A stretch of DNA of 64,000 nucleotides. Origin: Ottelia alismoides (lineage: Eukaryota; Streptophyta; Magnoliopsida; Alismatales; Hydrocharitaceae). Under the pieces are notes generated by a model. The model saw only the letters and a program-made list of their open reading frames with translations. It had not been told where the DNA came from and did no database searches. The stretch covers positions 682,001-746,000 of the forward strand of contig JAZKJV010009324.1 of the NCBI GenBank assembly GCA_037367405.1, given 5' to 3'. Positions 24,892 through 37,241 of this stretch are shown here, piece by piece (the stretch's first letter is position 1; every line of letters begins with the position of its first letter). A program made the translations under genes and the position numbers.

Positions 24892-26560
24892 ATGACAGAT
24901 ACACCAGCAGGGACACCTTCACCAGATTTTCACATGCAGCAAGAGTTCTCCCATGCAGATCTGGTAGCCTTCACTCAGACTATTCAGAAGCCAAATTTGT
25001 TAGCTCCCAGTTGTCTAGAACTGAAGACCTTGCCGCAATCAATGAAGTACAGATTTCTTGCAGGTGAGCCAGAGATGTTCCCATTCATTATCCCAATGGA
25101 TTTGACTGGAGATTAAGAAACTCGTTTGATGGAGGTTAATGAAAGAAACCGCAAGGCGATTGGATGGAGTGTAGCCGATCTCAGAGGATAAGTCTGGCCC
25201 CATGCTCCCACCATATCTATCTCGAAGAGGATGCCAAGCCCTCGCGTGAGTTTCAGCGACAGCTGAACCCAAATCTTTGAGATGTGTTCATGAAAGAAAT
25301 ATCAAAATGGTGGAGCACCGATTCTATCTACCGCATCTCCTACTCAAAGTGGGTTAGTCCATTACATGCGGTACCCAAGAAGACGTGTATCACTACAATT
25401 GTGAGCAAGTCGGGAGAGACGTGTATCATTTCCCAATGGCATTTATTGATCAGATTATTGAGAGGCTAGAAGGGAAGAGTCATTACTATTTCCTTTAATA
25501 GTACTCCATATACAACCAAGTGGCCATAGTGCCTGAAAACCAGGAGAAACAACATTCACCTGTTCGTTTGGGATGTATGCCTTTAGATGGATGCCCTTTA
25601 GTCTATGTAATTCCCCAAGCTACATTCCAAAGGTGCACGCTTTCCATCATTTCGAACATGGTGGGTGATTGTTTGGTGGTCTTCATGGATGACTTTTTGA
25701 TCTACGATGATGGGGTTGATGCTTGTCTTGACTGCCAAGATCATGTACTTCAGCACGGTATAAAGGTCCATCTTGTATTATCTTGGGATAGGAGTCACTT
25801 CATGGTGACTCAGGGGATGATGCTTGGCCATATCATCTCCAACATGGGCATGGAGGTTGATCTGGCCATGGTGGATATCATCAAGAAACTCAATCCACCG
25901 TCAAATTTGCGACTCTGGTCTTTTCTAGGGCATGTTGGTATCTACTGACGATTCATTCAGGATTTTAGTCGTATTGCCTGACCGCTTATCGATCTGCTGA
26001 CGAAAGATACCGAGTTCATTGTAGATGATAAGTTTTAGCGTCATTTGAGACTCTCAAAGGATTGGTTGTTGAGGCTCCTATCCTTCAGCCACCCGATTGG
26101 TCTCTCCCATTTGAGATAATGACAGATGCTTCTGATTTTACCGTAGGGGCTCTGCTAGGACAGAGGAGGGATGTATTATCGTATGTCATACACTATGCTA
26201 GACGAACTTTGGACGCCTCTCAGCAGAACTACACTGTGACTGAGAAGGAGATGCTAGTCGTAGTCTTTGCTTTAGATAAGTTCAGATCATATATTCTTGT
26301 ATCCCGAGTGACTATATTTACATATCACACCACCATCGGATACCTCATGGCAAAAAAGGATGCTAAAGCCAGATTGACCAGATGGATCCTTCTACTCCAG
26401 GAGTTTGACATAGAGATTAAGGATAAGCCTGGAGTCAAGAATGTGGTGGCGGATCACCTCTCCCGTTTTGAGAACATTAAGGATTCTGATCATATTGCAC
26501 CTATTACAGAGACCTTCATAGACGAGGCGATTCTCGCTATCGCCTCGCTCCCATGGTATG
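24892..26560 (+). pseudogene. Reverse transcriptase and RNase H of element A, broken and interrupted by element C
   Basis: Athila-type reverse transcriptase: ELKTLPQSMKYRFLAGEPE at the entry, then the finger region over frameshifts (25130-25510). ATFQRCTLSI and the catalytic FMDD box follow at residues 55-58 of the ORF 25520-25948 (about 25682-25693). RNase H (26062 onward) has TDASDFTVGALLGQ, NYTVTEKEMLVVVFALDKFRSY and DKPGVKNVVADHLSR. At least three frame changes and stops are present. The reading frame runs to the codon at 26560 and resumes without a shift at 42492, so C went into a continuous coding stretch. The fused product would copy element RNA and degrade the template. Confidence 0.9.
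26556..26560. repeat. Left target-site duplication of element C (GTATG)
   Basis: GTATG directly precedes the 5' LTR of C and recurs directly after its 3' LTR at 42487-42491. It is a perfect 5-bp duplication, as expected for gypsy integrase. Confidence 0.95.
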
Positions 26561-29500
26561 TGATGAATCCATGATTCATTAACTTTTCTATCACATTTTG
26601 TCTTAAAACCCTTAACAAATACATGTAAATATCCATTAATTCTCATCTTTTAACAAACCACCATTCATGTGTAAATATTCACTTTTAACCACTAAAATCA
26701 TGTAAAAAAATAAAGAACAAGAAAATAAAGAAAAGGCAGATTGAATATATATAAATATATACAATATGACTTAAAATATAAATATAGCTGTAAGATATAT
26801 TTATAACCCAACCCCCGAGACCAAGTCAGCATGGATTGGTCGACAAACCAAAAAGTAGGGGGAGATAAGGAAAGAATACATAAAAAAATAATTTAATACA
26901 CACTCCATACATTCTCCATTATTTATAAAATAAATACAAAACGTTAAAGATTTTTAACTATTTCATATGAACATATTTTTCACCAAATTAATTTCCTAAT
27001 TATTTCTAAAAAATGTATATAAAAATATAAAAATAAGTTAAAAATATTACCCTGTATATATGCCAAGAAACTCAGCCTGTAAGTTGTAAAAATCTCAAAT
27101 TCCGAACATCATAACTTCCTCATACGAACTCCAATTTCACTCTACTCACCATCAAAGTTCATAAAATAATATTCTCTAATTAATAAAGTTGGTTTCATCG
27201 AATTCGGAGTCCATTTGCAAAAAGTCGGTTTTGGGACCAAAAGACAACGGGGTTTCTGGGCTATTTATTTTATGTAACCGACATTATTTATAATTTTCTT
27301 ATTTTTATATTTTTTAAATTATTTCATGATCTTGTAGTTTCACTCTAAATTATTTCATAATCTTTGGACCTTATTTATTATTTTAATAAAATCAAAAACC
27401 CTAAAATATAGGTATAAATGACCTACTTAGATACTAACCATATTTATTAAAATATGCAAATTAACTTATTAAAATCCATAAAAATTCATATAAGTCTTAT
27501 TTAATATTCTAATAATTAAGAAAATATAAAATTAATTTTTAAGTGTTTATTTATGAAATTAAAAATCCAAAACTGATTTATAAATACATATTTATTAATA
27601 TAATATTTATATTTTGAATAATATTTATTATTTATATAAAGTATTTATTTGATAAATTAGAGAATTAATTTATCTACACTTTTTGTATTTAAACTTATTT
27701 AAAATAACGTAATTTACTATTTAATCCTTAATTTATAAGCTAATTTTACATATTCTAGCCAACCATGTGCTAACACTTGTCAGCACCTGGTTCATCTTCC
27801 TCCAAGAAGCTGTTCCACCCGAACTGCAACAACCTGCCGACTTCCACCATTTATCCAGCGCAACCTTCAACACCTTGGAGCAATCTCAACCCTCGATCCC
27901 CTTCCTCTAACAACCTACTTCAACGCCAGCCTTGGATCTAAACTTGGAGCCCACGTCATTGACCTATAAATACCCCTCAACTTCCGCCATTAATAACCAA
28001 CTCTCCTAACTGCCAGAGCCCCAGCTCCAGTCTACCTGATCCCTTACTTTCCCCACCTCGCTCCGCCTTGCTCCGGTGGTGACAGCTCCTGCAAGCCAGC
28101 TCGCGTGGAGGATGGACGATTGGAGGAGGTTCCAAGGCCAGTCATCGCCTTGCATCGCCGCCCAGCGAGCGTGGAGCTCCGACCCAAGGTCGACCGTCGA
28201 GCGATCCTTTTCTAGGTACTACTCCTTGAAACCCTAGACCTACTCATCCATCTTCTTCGTTTTTCTTCTCGACAGTCGTGCGTCGATTAGCGACGCTAAT
28301 TACGTTTTTAGTTAGTCTAATCCATAGGCTTAGGCGCGTAATCAAATCGTGCTCCAAATCATTTCGAATCACAGCAGAATCGCATCTCAAATCCATTGCC
28401 ATCTTCACGTGTTTTGAAGTTCTTCTGGAAACTGAAGTTTTCTCCATGTTTTGATCTTGCGAATTAATAATCCGTCGGCCGATTCCTTGGGGATCGAGCA
28501 CATAAATCTATTATTTGCAGATCAGACGTCAATTGGGAGCCCTTTCTCTGACCTGGAAGCCATCAATCATCATCGGAATTCACCTCCAAAGATGGGTCGC
28601 CAGCACTGAACAGCCTCCAGGTGGACGAGGTCGTGATCTTCATCGCGACGCTGCTGCCGCTTCGAGCCACCGTCGACCGCCCTCTACCGCGGGTGAGCTC
28701 GAGGGGTGGAGGAGCCACCCCTCTGGCCCCGCCGGAGTGCCAAAGCCTTCGTCGGTTGATCGGTAGAATTCGGAGAAGAACAACCATCGCCAGTGACTCT
28801 AACAACCGTAAGAACAGCCGAGCTATAGGCTAGTGACACGTGGCAGCCGCAGAGATGTCCGATGGACGCGCGCATCTTCTAATCTGTGTCGTAGATTGCG
28901 AAGGGGAGTGAAAATTGCACACTTAATCCAGCAGGTCTCCAGAATTTCATCCCACCCCCAGGTTTTCTATATTTGCATTTAGGTCCCTCCGCAGGGACCT
29001 AAATGTAAAGTTTTGTATATTTTTTCTTACAGAACAGTCCTTGAGGACCATTTTGAAAACATTTTTAATACTTTTTCTTGCGCTTATGCCCCTGGGATGT
29101 AGGGGCTGTTTTGACTTCGTTTGACCTTCTTTTTTGACGGTTTCTTTATGGTAGTTACACAACTACCCCATCAACCTCGTATAAAGTTTTCAAGTGTTTT
29201 TGACGTATTTTCGTCATGTTTTGATTCTTCGAAGTTCGCCTCATTTTGTTTCGATTTCTTGTGTTGTACGAGTCTGCTGCTCGACCCCGATCACCCTACT
29301 ATATTTTACCACCTATATAATATCCACCTATTATATAATAAATAAATATTTTTGAAAAATATCCCTTTTTGAAAATTAAATAAAAATTTGAAAAGAATAA
29401 AATCAAATAAAAATCAATAAAAATTAATAAAAAAGAAGTTTCTTGCTTTGATAACTCTTAGAAGAGATAAGAAATAAAATTACAAAGAAATCTCCGAAAT

Positions 29501-29703
29501 AATCAAAGGATTCTATTCTGCCTCCTTGAGTTCGACCCAGGAACACTTGCCTGGTTAAAAATTTATTATAGTTTTTCCGAAGGAAAACTGAATTTGTTTG
29601 ATACGAGTTGAGAATCGTCTTGTTTCACAGGTTTTTGCTACATCGACCGTGTTCTTCCTCTTCTAAAAACAAAAAGATGCGAAACCGATTTTCAGCTATA
29701 TCA
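26561..29703 (+). repeat. 5' LTR of element C (3143 bp)
   Basis: It pairs with 39383-42486. It starts TGATGAATCCATGATTCAT and ends GCTATATCA. It has an AT-rich U3 up to about 27760, a TATA box at 27965, a GC-rich transcribed part (28000-28900) with a 9-bp perfect hairpin at 28701-28723, and AT-rich U5. ORFs in the GC-rich part overlap on both strands and have no known match. Confidence 0.95.
27965..27972 (+). promoter_or_regulatory. TATA box of the element C 5' LTR
   Basis: TATAAATA lies in GACCTATAAATACCCCTCAA. It is kept identically in the 3' LTR at 40776-40783. Plant TATA boxes often have this TATAAATA form. Confidence 0.8.
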
Positions 29704-29706
29704 AAA

Positions 29707-29724
29707 TGGCGCCGTTGCCGGGGA
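29707..29724 (+). other. Primer-binding site of element C (tRNA-Asp)
   Basis: TGGCGCCGTTGCCGGGGA is a full 18-base match to the complement of the 3' end of plant tRNA-Asp, three bases after the LTR. Confidence 0.95.
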
Positions 29725-30897
29725 GGCGTTAGAATTTTTTGATTTTTTTTCTTTTTCTTTGCGATTTTATTTTTTCTTTCTTCTCTTTATTTCACTTTTC
29801 GTACGGTTTTTCGTACGGCTTTTCGTGTTTTGTTTTCTTAGTTTATCTTGATCTTTTGCTAACTATCTTTACAGGGCCTGCAGGATTAGCAGGCTTCTCC
29901 GGAAGCCGAATCAGTTGAAAGAGCAGAGGCCGGCTCCTTCTTTACGAGTCGGCTGCAGTGGGCAGAGTAGTTAGTGTATTTTTTTATAAAAGAGAGAGAA
30001 AGGGAGAGAGTCTGTAATAAGATAATAAACAACCCCCCCCTCCATTTTTTTTTCGGGGCCTGATTCACCGGATACCGTGTGTCCGAGGATCAGGGCACCC
30101 ACCGCGGTTTTTATCGCTTATCGGATTTCCACAGTTTTCTAGATATTTGTTTAGGATTTTTGACTCTACTTGTTTGCGCAGCGTAAAAGCACTCGCAACC
30201 TAGGTGCATGCTTTAGGGTTTTTAAAATAAAAAGAAAAAACTCGGTACACTTTGTTTGAAAAAACCAAAAAAATTACAAAACCACAAAACTAAAATCGGG
30301 ATTGTTAATCCTATCTGATCTAAAAGCCGTAAACCGACTCAATTGATTTGGGAGAGTAATCCCCGCACATTTCTTAGAGTGCGCGAGCTAGAGAGCCGAC
30401 ACATAAGGATAGATCCCAAACCCCGTATTTCTCGCGAAGTACTACTAGGTCCATACACTTGATAACTGTTCCTTAGTGGGTAAGCTCGGGTAGCCGGAAA
30501 CGGTCCGGGTTTACTTAGCAGAGTGGGAGGTTTAGAGGACACTGCGTAAGGCTCCGTCCTCAAGTAACATGGGTAGCCAGAAACGGTCCGTACTTACTCC
30601 CATACTGGCTGAGTGTGAGTGGTCTCGTGTAAGGATTCAGGCCAGTGTTTTGGGGAAACCATCGGGCACCTATTGGCTTGCTCAGCCCGTGTAACCGAAA
30701 AACTTGTTTGCTAATCACAACCCTAAAATCGAAAAGATAAAAAGACCGAACTCTTATGGTCTTCATCGGGTTGAGTTGGTGAACACGGGGTTTGCTTTGT
30801 GTTTGCTTGCGGGGCATGAGTTTCCGTGGCTTTCGCATTTCTCTCTCTCTCTTGAATCGTAAACGTGCTCTCCCGAATCTTTCTCTTGACATCGAAG
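29725..30897 (+). other. Untranslated leader of element C
   Basis: A hairpin lies at 30069-30085 (CGGATAC, 3-base loop, GTGTCCG). Two copies of GGGTAGCCGGAAACGGTCCG-like sequence lie at 30488-30507 and 30571-30590. The ORFs in this span are on the minus strand and lack family support, so no gene is called. The conserved motifs may serve packaging or translation (inference). Confidence 0.75.
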
Positions 30898-33509
30898 ATG
30901 ACGTCTCGACGGTTTTTCGGCTCAGACTCTGTGAGCTTTCGACCGTCCACCGTCGAGCGTACCTCTTCACAGGCTCGGGATGGCCCTCTTCCCAAGCCGG
31001 TTCCATCAGATCTCGAGGTGAGTCAGACCCAGACTCCCTCGCCTCCTAGCCAGATTATTGAGGCAGACCCTCACCTCAATACATCATCTAGATCTCCCGC
31101 ATACTTTTCGTTGAGTTCTTACAAGAGTTTTTACTTCACAGACGATCAGATGGCTCGCGGCAAAGGACCAGCAGCAGACGAGAGGCCACCAGCTAGGGAA
31201 CATCAGGAGGGAAGACTGGAGCTGAACGCAGATGTTACAACAGGCATTCTCGATACACTTCAGCAGATGAACTTGCAGATTCGAGAACAATATAGAGTTC
31301 AGACTGAACTACGGGCTGAAATAGCCGCGCTGAGAGCAGGGGCCGGGAACTAGTTACCGCCTGTGGTTCCCACAACTTTACGGGACGAGTATGACCCGGG
31401 CGCAAGAACGCTCCACCATTGGATTCGGCTACCGCCAAATCAAGGGCCATACGAACTCAGACCGTCCTTCGTCTCTTTGCTTCCCAAGTAATATGGGAAT
31501 GCCGCAGAGGAGCCGTTCACATTTTTACAGCAGTTTGAGATGATTTGCGGAACGGCTTGTTATCCAGGAGTTACGCAGGAAGCCGTACGCCTCAAGGCCT
31601 TTCCCTTTGCCTTAGACGATAAAGCCCTTTATTGGCTGAGTCATCTGGGGAGGGAAATCTCTACATGGGACGACCTGAAGTCCACCGTCCTGTGCAAATA
31701 TTTTCCTCTGGGAAGGACGAACATGATGAGGAGTCAGATCTCCAACTTTACGCAACTGCCGCACGAATCATTCCATGAGGCATGGGATTGATTCAAGAAT
31801 CTTACGGAGAGATGCTCGTATCAGGACATCCCGATGAAGGTGCTCATACAGAATTACTTTGGAGGACTCCAGCCGAAGTTCAGGGGCTCGTGAGTGCCGC
31901 ATGTGGCGGCAGCTACTTGAATAAGGATGCCGAGTCAGTCTGGGCCATCTTCGAAGGGATGGCCGAGAACTCGAGAGTTGTAGACTCTACTCGGGCATTT
32001 CAGAAAGCCCCACAACCACCACATCACCGAGAACATCACAAGGTGACGAATATCTCAGACTCTGAATCCAACACCAATATGGGCTTTATTAGCGAGAAAT
32101 TGATGTTGGTGGACGTGATTCACAAGCAGGTCCAAGACCTACAACCGCTGTGAGAGTTGGAGAAACTCTCATCTCTACCTCAGCAGCTGAGTGATCTCTC
32201 GAAGAAGGTCGCTGATCTTCAGATACAGTACCAGCAGAGCCAGACTTCTTCGAATGCGCAACCAGCACGGAGGATAGCACCCGCTCCACCCACCCGTCAG
32301 ATCCACTACATCCCGAGCGAGTCCGAGATTCCGCAGATCGATTGGCACAAGGATCAGTCTCATGCCAATCCCAGCCAGATCACCAGCACCGCAGAGTTGG
32401 AGGTGGAGCCGCAATCCACTCTCGAGATCAACGGGATTTGGTATACTCCGATGCAGCAGCCGAGTATACCGAATCAGCAGCCGCAGCAGCCGTACGGTCA
32501 TCCGCAGCATGGACGTCTGCAATTTCAGCACCGCCAGAGCTTCACGCCGCAACAGTCTCATCCGAATGTCTACAATCAGAGACCGCAGCCTTCATATCAG
32601 TACCCTGCTCAGTTTTCACCGAATTATCCTTATCAGCAGCCGCAACAGTCTTCCTCCACACCTCAGCGCTACTCCCAGCCTTCCACCTCTCAGCATTTCA
32701 CGCCAAGGCAGGAGAGAGAAGCAAGCCAGGGCCACCACACCAAACCAGAAATGTCTTCACAGGCTCAGGCGCTCAACCAGATCATGGACATGCAGAGTAC
32801 GCTCCAGATCGCACACAAGACTGAGATGGAGCAGGTTAACCGTCATCTGGACGAGTAAACCGTGCCGAAGACCACTCTCCCAGCCCAGTTTCAGATGAAC
32901 CCGAGCAACAAGAGGAGGCATCTAGAGCAGGTAGACACTAGAGGTAAGATCTCGTTTCCTGAATTTTTATCTAACTTCATTTGTCTCAGGAGCAGTAGAT
33001 CACCACAAGCACTTGCTAGAGAAGAGGAGAGGGCACTAGAGGAGCACGAGCAGAGCCATGATCCTGAAGCCGAGGAGGAGAAACTGCAAGATGATGAGGA
33101 TCATTATGCAAAATCAAGAGATGGGAGCAATGCCAACACATCAGATATGGACACTGGCGACTCAAACGATGACATCATGCCAGATCAGGCAGAAAGCCCA
33201 GACAAAAATCTTTCTTCTCCTGTTTTAGAGAGTTTTGTAAATAATTCTGAAACTCTCGATGTACAAGCTGATTCTCATATGAATAAAAGTTCTGATTTTC
33301 TAACTCCTGAGATTGTTCCTTTTCCCGATGCTTTGTTTGGAAAAGGAAAGAAAAAGACAAAAAATAATCTTGCATCTCCAGAGATCGAAAAACTACTCAA
33401 AGATCATATCTTTCTGAAGATCCTGCTACATGATGCCTTAGATCAGTTTCCTACGCTCAAGAATCAATTAAAAAACAGATGCACCACGAGTAGGAAAAAG
33501 AGATCCTGA
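30898..33509 (+). pseudogene. gag: gag of element C, broken
   Basis: The start at 30898 is chosen because B shares this ATG and the following MTxRxxFxSDS. Segments: Ser/Pro-rich N-terminus (30898-31130); DTLQQMNLQIREQ coiled coil (about 31250-31290); gag domain with AVRLKAFPFALDDKALYWLSHL (31570-31640), STWDDLKSTVLCKYFPLGR and LVSAACGGSYL (31886-31920); coiled coil with LSDLSKKVADLQ (32180-32225); Gln/Pro-rich part (32400-32710); acidic tail with RGKISFPEFLSNFI (32940-33500). Stops at about 31351, 31489, 31788, 32151 and 32856 and a frameshift near 31870 break it. No CCHC zinc knuckle is visible. It would form the virus-like particle in the cytoplasm. Confidence 0.92.
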
Positions 33510-34300
33510 ACAGAGAAACATGTTTTGACTAAGGCTACATCCTGTGCAATACAGAACAAGTTACCAAAGAAGAAGAAAGACTCAGGTGCACATTATGTCT
33601 GATGCGAGATCGCAAAAGTCGAGTTCGACCGCACTTTATTAGAACGGTTCCTCGATAAACCTGATACCCGCTTCCTTACTCGATAAGCTTGAGTTAGGTC
33701 CTCTTTACAAATCACGCGTGATCCTTCAGTTTGCTGATAGATCCGTAAAGAGACCTAAGGGTGTACTTAGGAACGTTATCGTAACCACGCAGGGTCTGCA
33801 ATTCCCAGTGGACTTTATGGTCCTGGACATGAATAGCCCTGCACAGTCACACCTTACCCCGATCATTCTCGAGAGGCCTTTTCTAGAGACCGCAAAGGCT
33901 CTCTTCCATTACGATACAGGGAAGGTATCTTTTCGCGCCGAGGGCGAAAAGGTACATATAGAGATGGCGAGAGAATCGAACACTTTCAGTGATGCATCTT
34001 CAGATTTTCTGAGTTCTTTAGCCTCCTGTGATTACATGGATGAGGTCCGTCTTGACGACCTCGAAAGGTATTAGGTAGAGACCCAAGAATGTTTGATAGA
34101 GGATGGGTCCGAGACTTCAGGGGGTAATTCTTCTGACGGAACCTTATACTTTAGTCTGGATGATGAGAAGCATAGGGATCAGACTTCTGATGAAATTAAT
34201 GCAGATTTTTTAGACTCATAAACTCTACACAATTCCTCCATCTCAGATGATTCAGAGTTTCATTTAGCTGACTTATTCTCTTCCGATCATTCTGAGGAGT
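33510..34300 (+). pseudogene. Protease and acidic linker of element C, broken
   Basis: The region of the catalytic box (33630-33660) lacks one base compared with B. The frame shifts inside the Asp codon, so the active site is lost. The downstream part reads well: ILQFADRSVKRPKGVLRNVI and the IILERPFLETAKALF segment (ORF 33718-34074), where Glu replaces the usual Gly of ILGRPFL. The acidic linker to reverse transcriptase follows, with stops near 34072 and 34219. Confidence 0.85.
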
Positions 34301-34308
34301 CGGATGAT

Positions 34309-36107
34309 GTGTTGAACATCTTCTGTAGTCCGACTCTAGAGCACATAGAGATGGTGGATAATCAGAATGCAGACACATCACCAACCGATACAGATCCCCA
34401 TACAAATACAGATGATGTTTCGGAAGATACATATACTACCTTACCAGAGCTTAAAACTTTGCCACCAAACATGAAGTATGCTTTCCTTGCGGGTCCACAT
34501 CAACGGTTTCCGGTTATTATCAGCTCATCTTTGACCGATGATCAAGAATCCCGTCTAATGGAGATTCTAGAAAGAAACCGCAAGGCTATTCGGTGGACTG
34601 TATCCGATCTCCACGGGACTAATCCTGCTTTGTGTTCGCATCATATCTATCTCGATCATGACAGCAAACCCTCTATAGAGTTTCAGCATAGGCTGAATCC
34701 GGTATTACGAGAAGTTGTCAAGAAAGAGATCACGAAATGGTGTGATGCAGGGTTCATTTATCTCATCTCCAACTCCGAATGGGTTAGCCCATTACATGTT
34801 GTCCCGAAGAAGTCAGGAATTCAGATGGTGAAAAATGAGAGTGGAGAGGAGATTCCAAAGAGAGTAACCACGTCGTGGCGAGTATGTGTTGACTACAGAA
34901 AGCTGAACACCGCGACGAAGAAGGACCACTTCCCTTTGCCTTTCATAGACCAGGTCATAGAATGGTTGGCAGGGAAGGGGTACTTCTGTTTCCTTGACGG
35001 TTACTCCGGATACAACCAGGTATCAATTGCTCCTGAAGACTAGGAGAAAACCACTTTCACATGTCCGTTCGGCACGTATGCCTTTAGAAGGATGCCCTTT
35101 GGATTATGCAATGCTCCTGCAACTTTCCAGAGGTCTATGCTTGCTATTTTTGCGGACATGGTCGGTGATTTTCTAGAGGTTTTTATGGATGATTTCTCGG
35201 TCTATTGTGAGTCCTTTGATGATTGTTTAGCGCACCTAGACCAGGTTCTGAAAAAGTGTTGTGAGGTAGATCTCGTTCTGTCCTGGGAAAAGAGCCATTT
35301 TATGGTTACTCACGGGATCGTGTTGGGGCAAGTCATCTCCAAGCGAGGCACGGAGGTTGACCCTGCCAGGGTGGATGTCATCAAGAACTCGAGCCACCAT
35401 CCAACATCAAATAGTTACGGTCATTTCTAGGGCACGTCGGTTTTTACCGAAGGTTTATCCAAGACTTCTCCAAGATTGCCCGACCGTTAACTGAGTTACT
35501 AGGCAAAGACATCGAGTTTGTGTTAAATGATAAATGTCTTAATACCTTCCTCACTTTGAAAGAGAAGATAATCAGTGCTCCTGTCCTACAGCCGCCTGAT
35601 TGGTCTCTACCCTTCGAGATCATGACAGATGCTTCAGATTTTGCGGTCGGGGCTGTATTAGGACAGAGGAGGAATGGACGTCCCGTTGCCATTCACTATG
35701 CCAGCAGAACCTTAGATGATACTCAGATAAATTACACAGTGACAGAAAAGGAGATGTTGGCAGTAGTGTTTGCATTAGACAAGTTTCGATCATATCTGCT
35801 TGGCTCTAAGATCACAGTATACACATATCATTCAGCTATCGGATTTTTAATGGAAAAGAAGGATGCCAAGGCATGCCTTCTTAGATGGATTCTATTACTT
35901 CAGGAATTCGACTTTGATATCAAAGATAAACCTGGAGTAAGGAATGTGGTAGCTGATCACCTCTCCCGATTACAGACAAATCAGCCTTCAGATGAGTACA
36001 CGCTAGAGATCGCAGAGAGATTTCCTGACGAGAGCATCTTTGCGGTTACTGAACTTCCGTGGTATGCAGATATAGTGAACTTTATGGTCACACAGAAAAG
36101 TCCTTAG
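34309..36107 (+). pseudogene. Reverse transcriptase and RNase H of element C, nearly intact
   Basis: The ORF at 34309-35043 has the Athila-type entry (LPPNMKYAFLAG), SDLHGTNPALCSHHIYL, HRLNPVLREVVKKEI, WVSPLHVVPKK, WRVCVDYRKLN and FPLPFIDQ. One TAG at 35041 interrupts it. The same frame resumes with MPFGLCNAPATFQR and the catalytic FMDD at residues 31-34 of the ORF 35092-35430. A frameshift near 35425 leads to RNase H (35520-36107) with TDASDFAVGAVLGQRR, NYTVTEKEMLAVVFALDKF and KPGVRNVVADHLSRL. The stop and the shift are the only clear breaks seen. It would make cDNA in the particle. Confidence 0.94.
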
Positions 36108-37241
36108 GGTTGGCCAAAGAACAGAGTTGAGAAACTAGTTTCCGAGGCACGATACTACCATTGGGAGGATCCGATTCTTGTTTGTGAAGGACCGGATTGC
36201 GTTTACAGGCGATGTATTCCTCAGGAGGAATATAATAGTATCCTCACTTTGTGTCATTCTTTAGAGTCAGGAGGACATCATTCAGGGAAGAGGACAACGC
36301 AGAAGGTACTACAGAGTGGATTATGGTGACCGACTCTTACTAGAAATGCCTGCACATTCGTGAAGAGTTGTCCAGATTGTCAGAGAGCTGTAGGAACAGT
36401 CAGTGCCAGAGATGCAATGCCGATGCGACCTGTCATTATTTGCGAGATCTTTGACGCATGGGGCATAGATTTTATGGGACCGTTCCATTCCAGCAACGAC
36501 TTTGAGTACATTCCTCATATTCTAATCTCTGATGGGGGTAGCCATTTCATTAATAAGAAGGTGAAAAAGCTAGTGAAACAATTCAGCATCGATCACAGAG
36601 TAGCTTCTCCTTACCACCCACAGACGAACGACATGGCTGAAGTCTCAAATAGGGAGGTGAAATCAATTATTCAGAAACTAGTACGACCGGATAGGAAGAA
36701 CTGGTCACTGCTTTTAGATCAGGTTCTTTGGGCATATCGTACTGCATATAAGACTCCCTTAGGTACTTCACCATTCAGACTAGTTTATGGAAAGCTGTGC
36801 CACTTGCCCGTAGAGATCATGCATAAATCTGAATGGGCAATTCAAGAGATATTACTGGATACACAGAAAGCAGGAGCCAAGAGAAAGATAGATCTGAATG
36901 AGCTAGTAGAGATTCGAAATCAAGCATACGAGAACACACTCATCTATAAGGACAAAGTGAAGAAATGGCATGACAGACATATTCGACACAAAAGCTTTGT
37001 TCCTGGGCAGAAAGTATGGTTGTTCAATGCGAGATTGGGAATTTTTCTCGGCAAATTGAAAAGCAAGTGGGAAGGACCGTACATAGTCAGAACGGTGTAC
37101 GACAATGGTAGTATAGCTATATCAGATGTGTCATCTGGTGCAGAACCGTTCGTGGTTAACGGGCAGATGCTGAAGCACTTCATCAAAACTACTGATCATC
37201 TAGCCCGCACTGAAGTGATCTATTTTGTACAGGAATCATGA
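36108..37241 (+). pseudogene. Integrase of element C with an in-frame internal gap
   Basis: A His-His-Cys-Cys zinc region lies at about 36255-36385 (GGHHSGKR, CPDCQR). A stop at about 36328 follows GLW. The core has the first Asp in WGIDFMG (36468-36470), the second in SDGGSHF (36531-36533) and Glu in AEVSNREVK (36639-36641). Only 20 residues lie between the two Asp, against 58 in element A, so 38 codons are missing in frame. The C-terminal part has VWLFNARLG, KSKWEGPYIV and DNGSIAISD, and ends at 37241. No chromodomain follows, in line with the Athila group. Confidence 0.92.

Noticed and set aside
32342..32898. Long overlapping ORFs (32342-32824, 32362-32898) in C
   Set aside because: They are out-of-frame shadows of the Gln/Pro-rich gag segment at 32157-32858.
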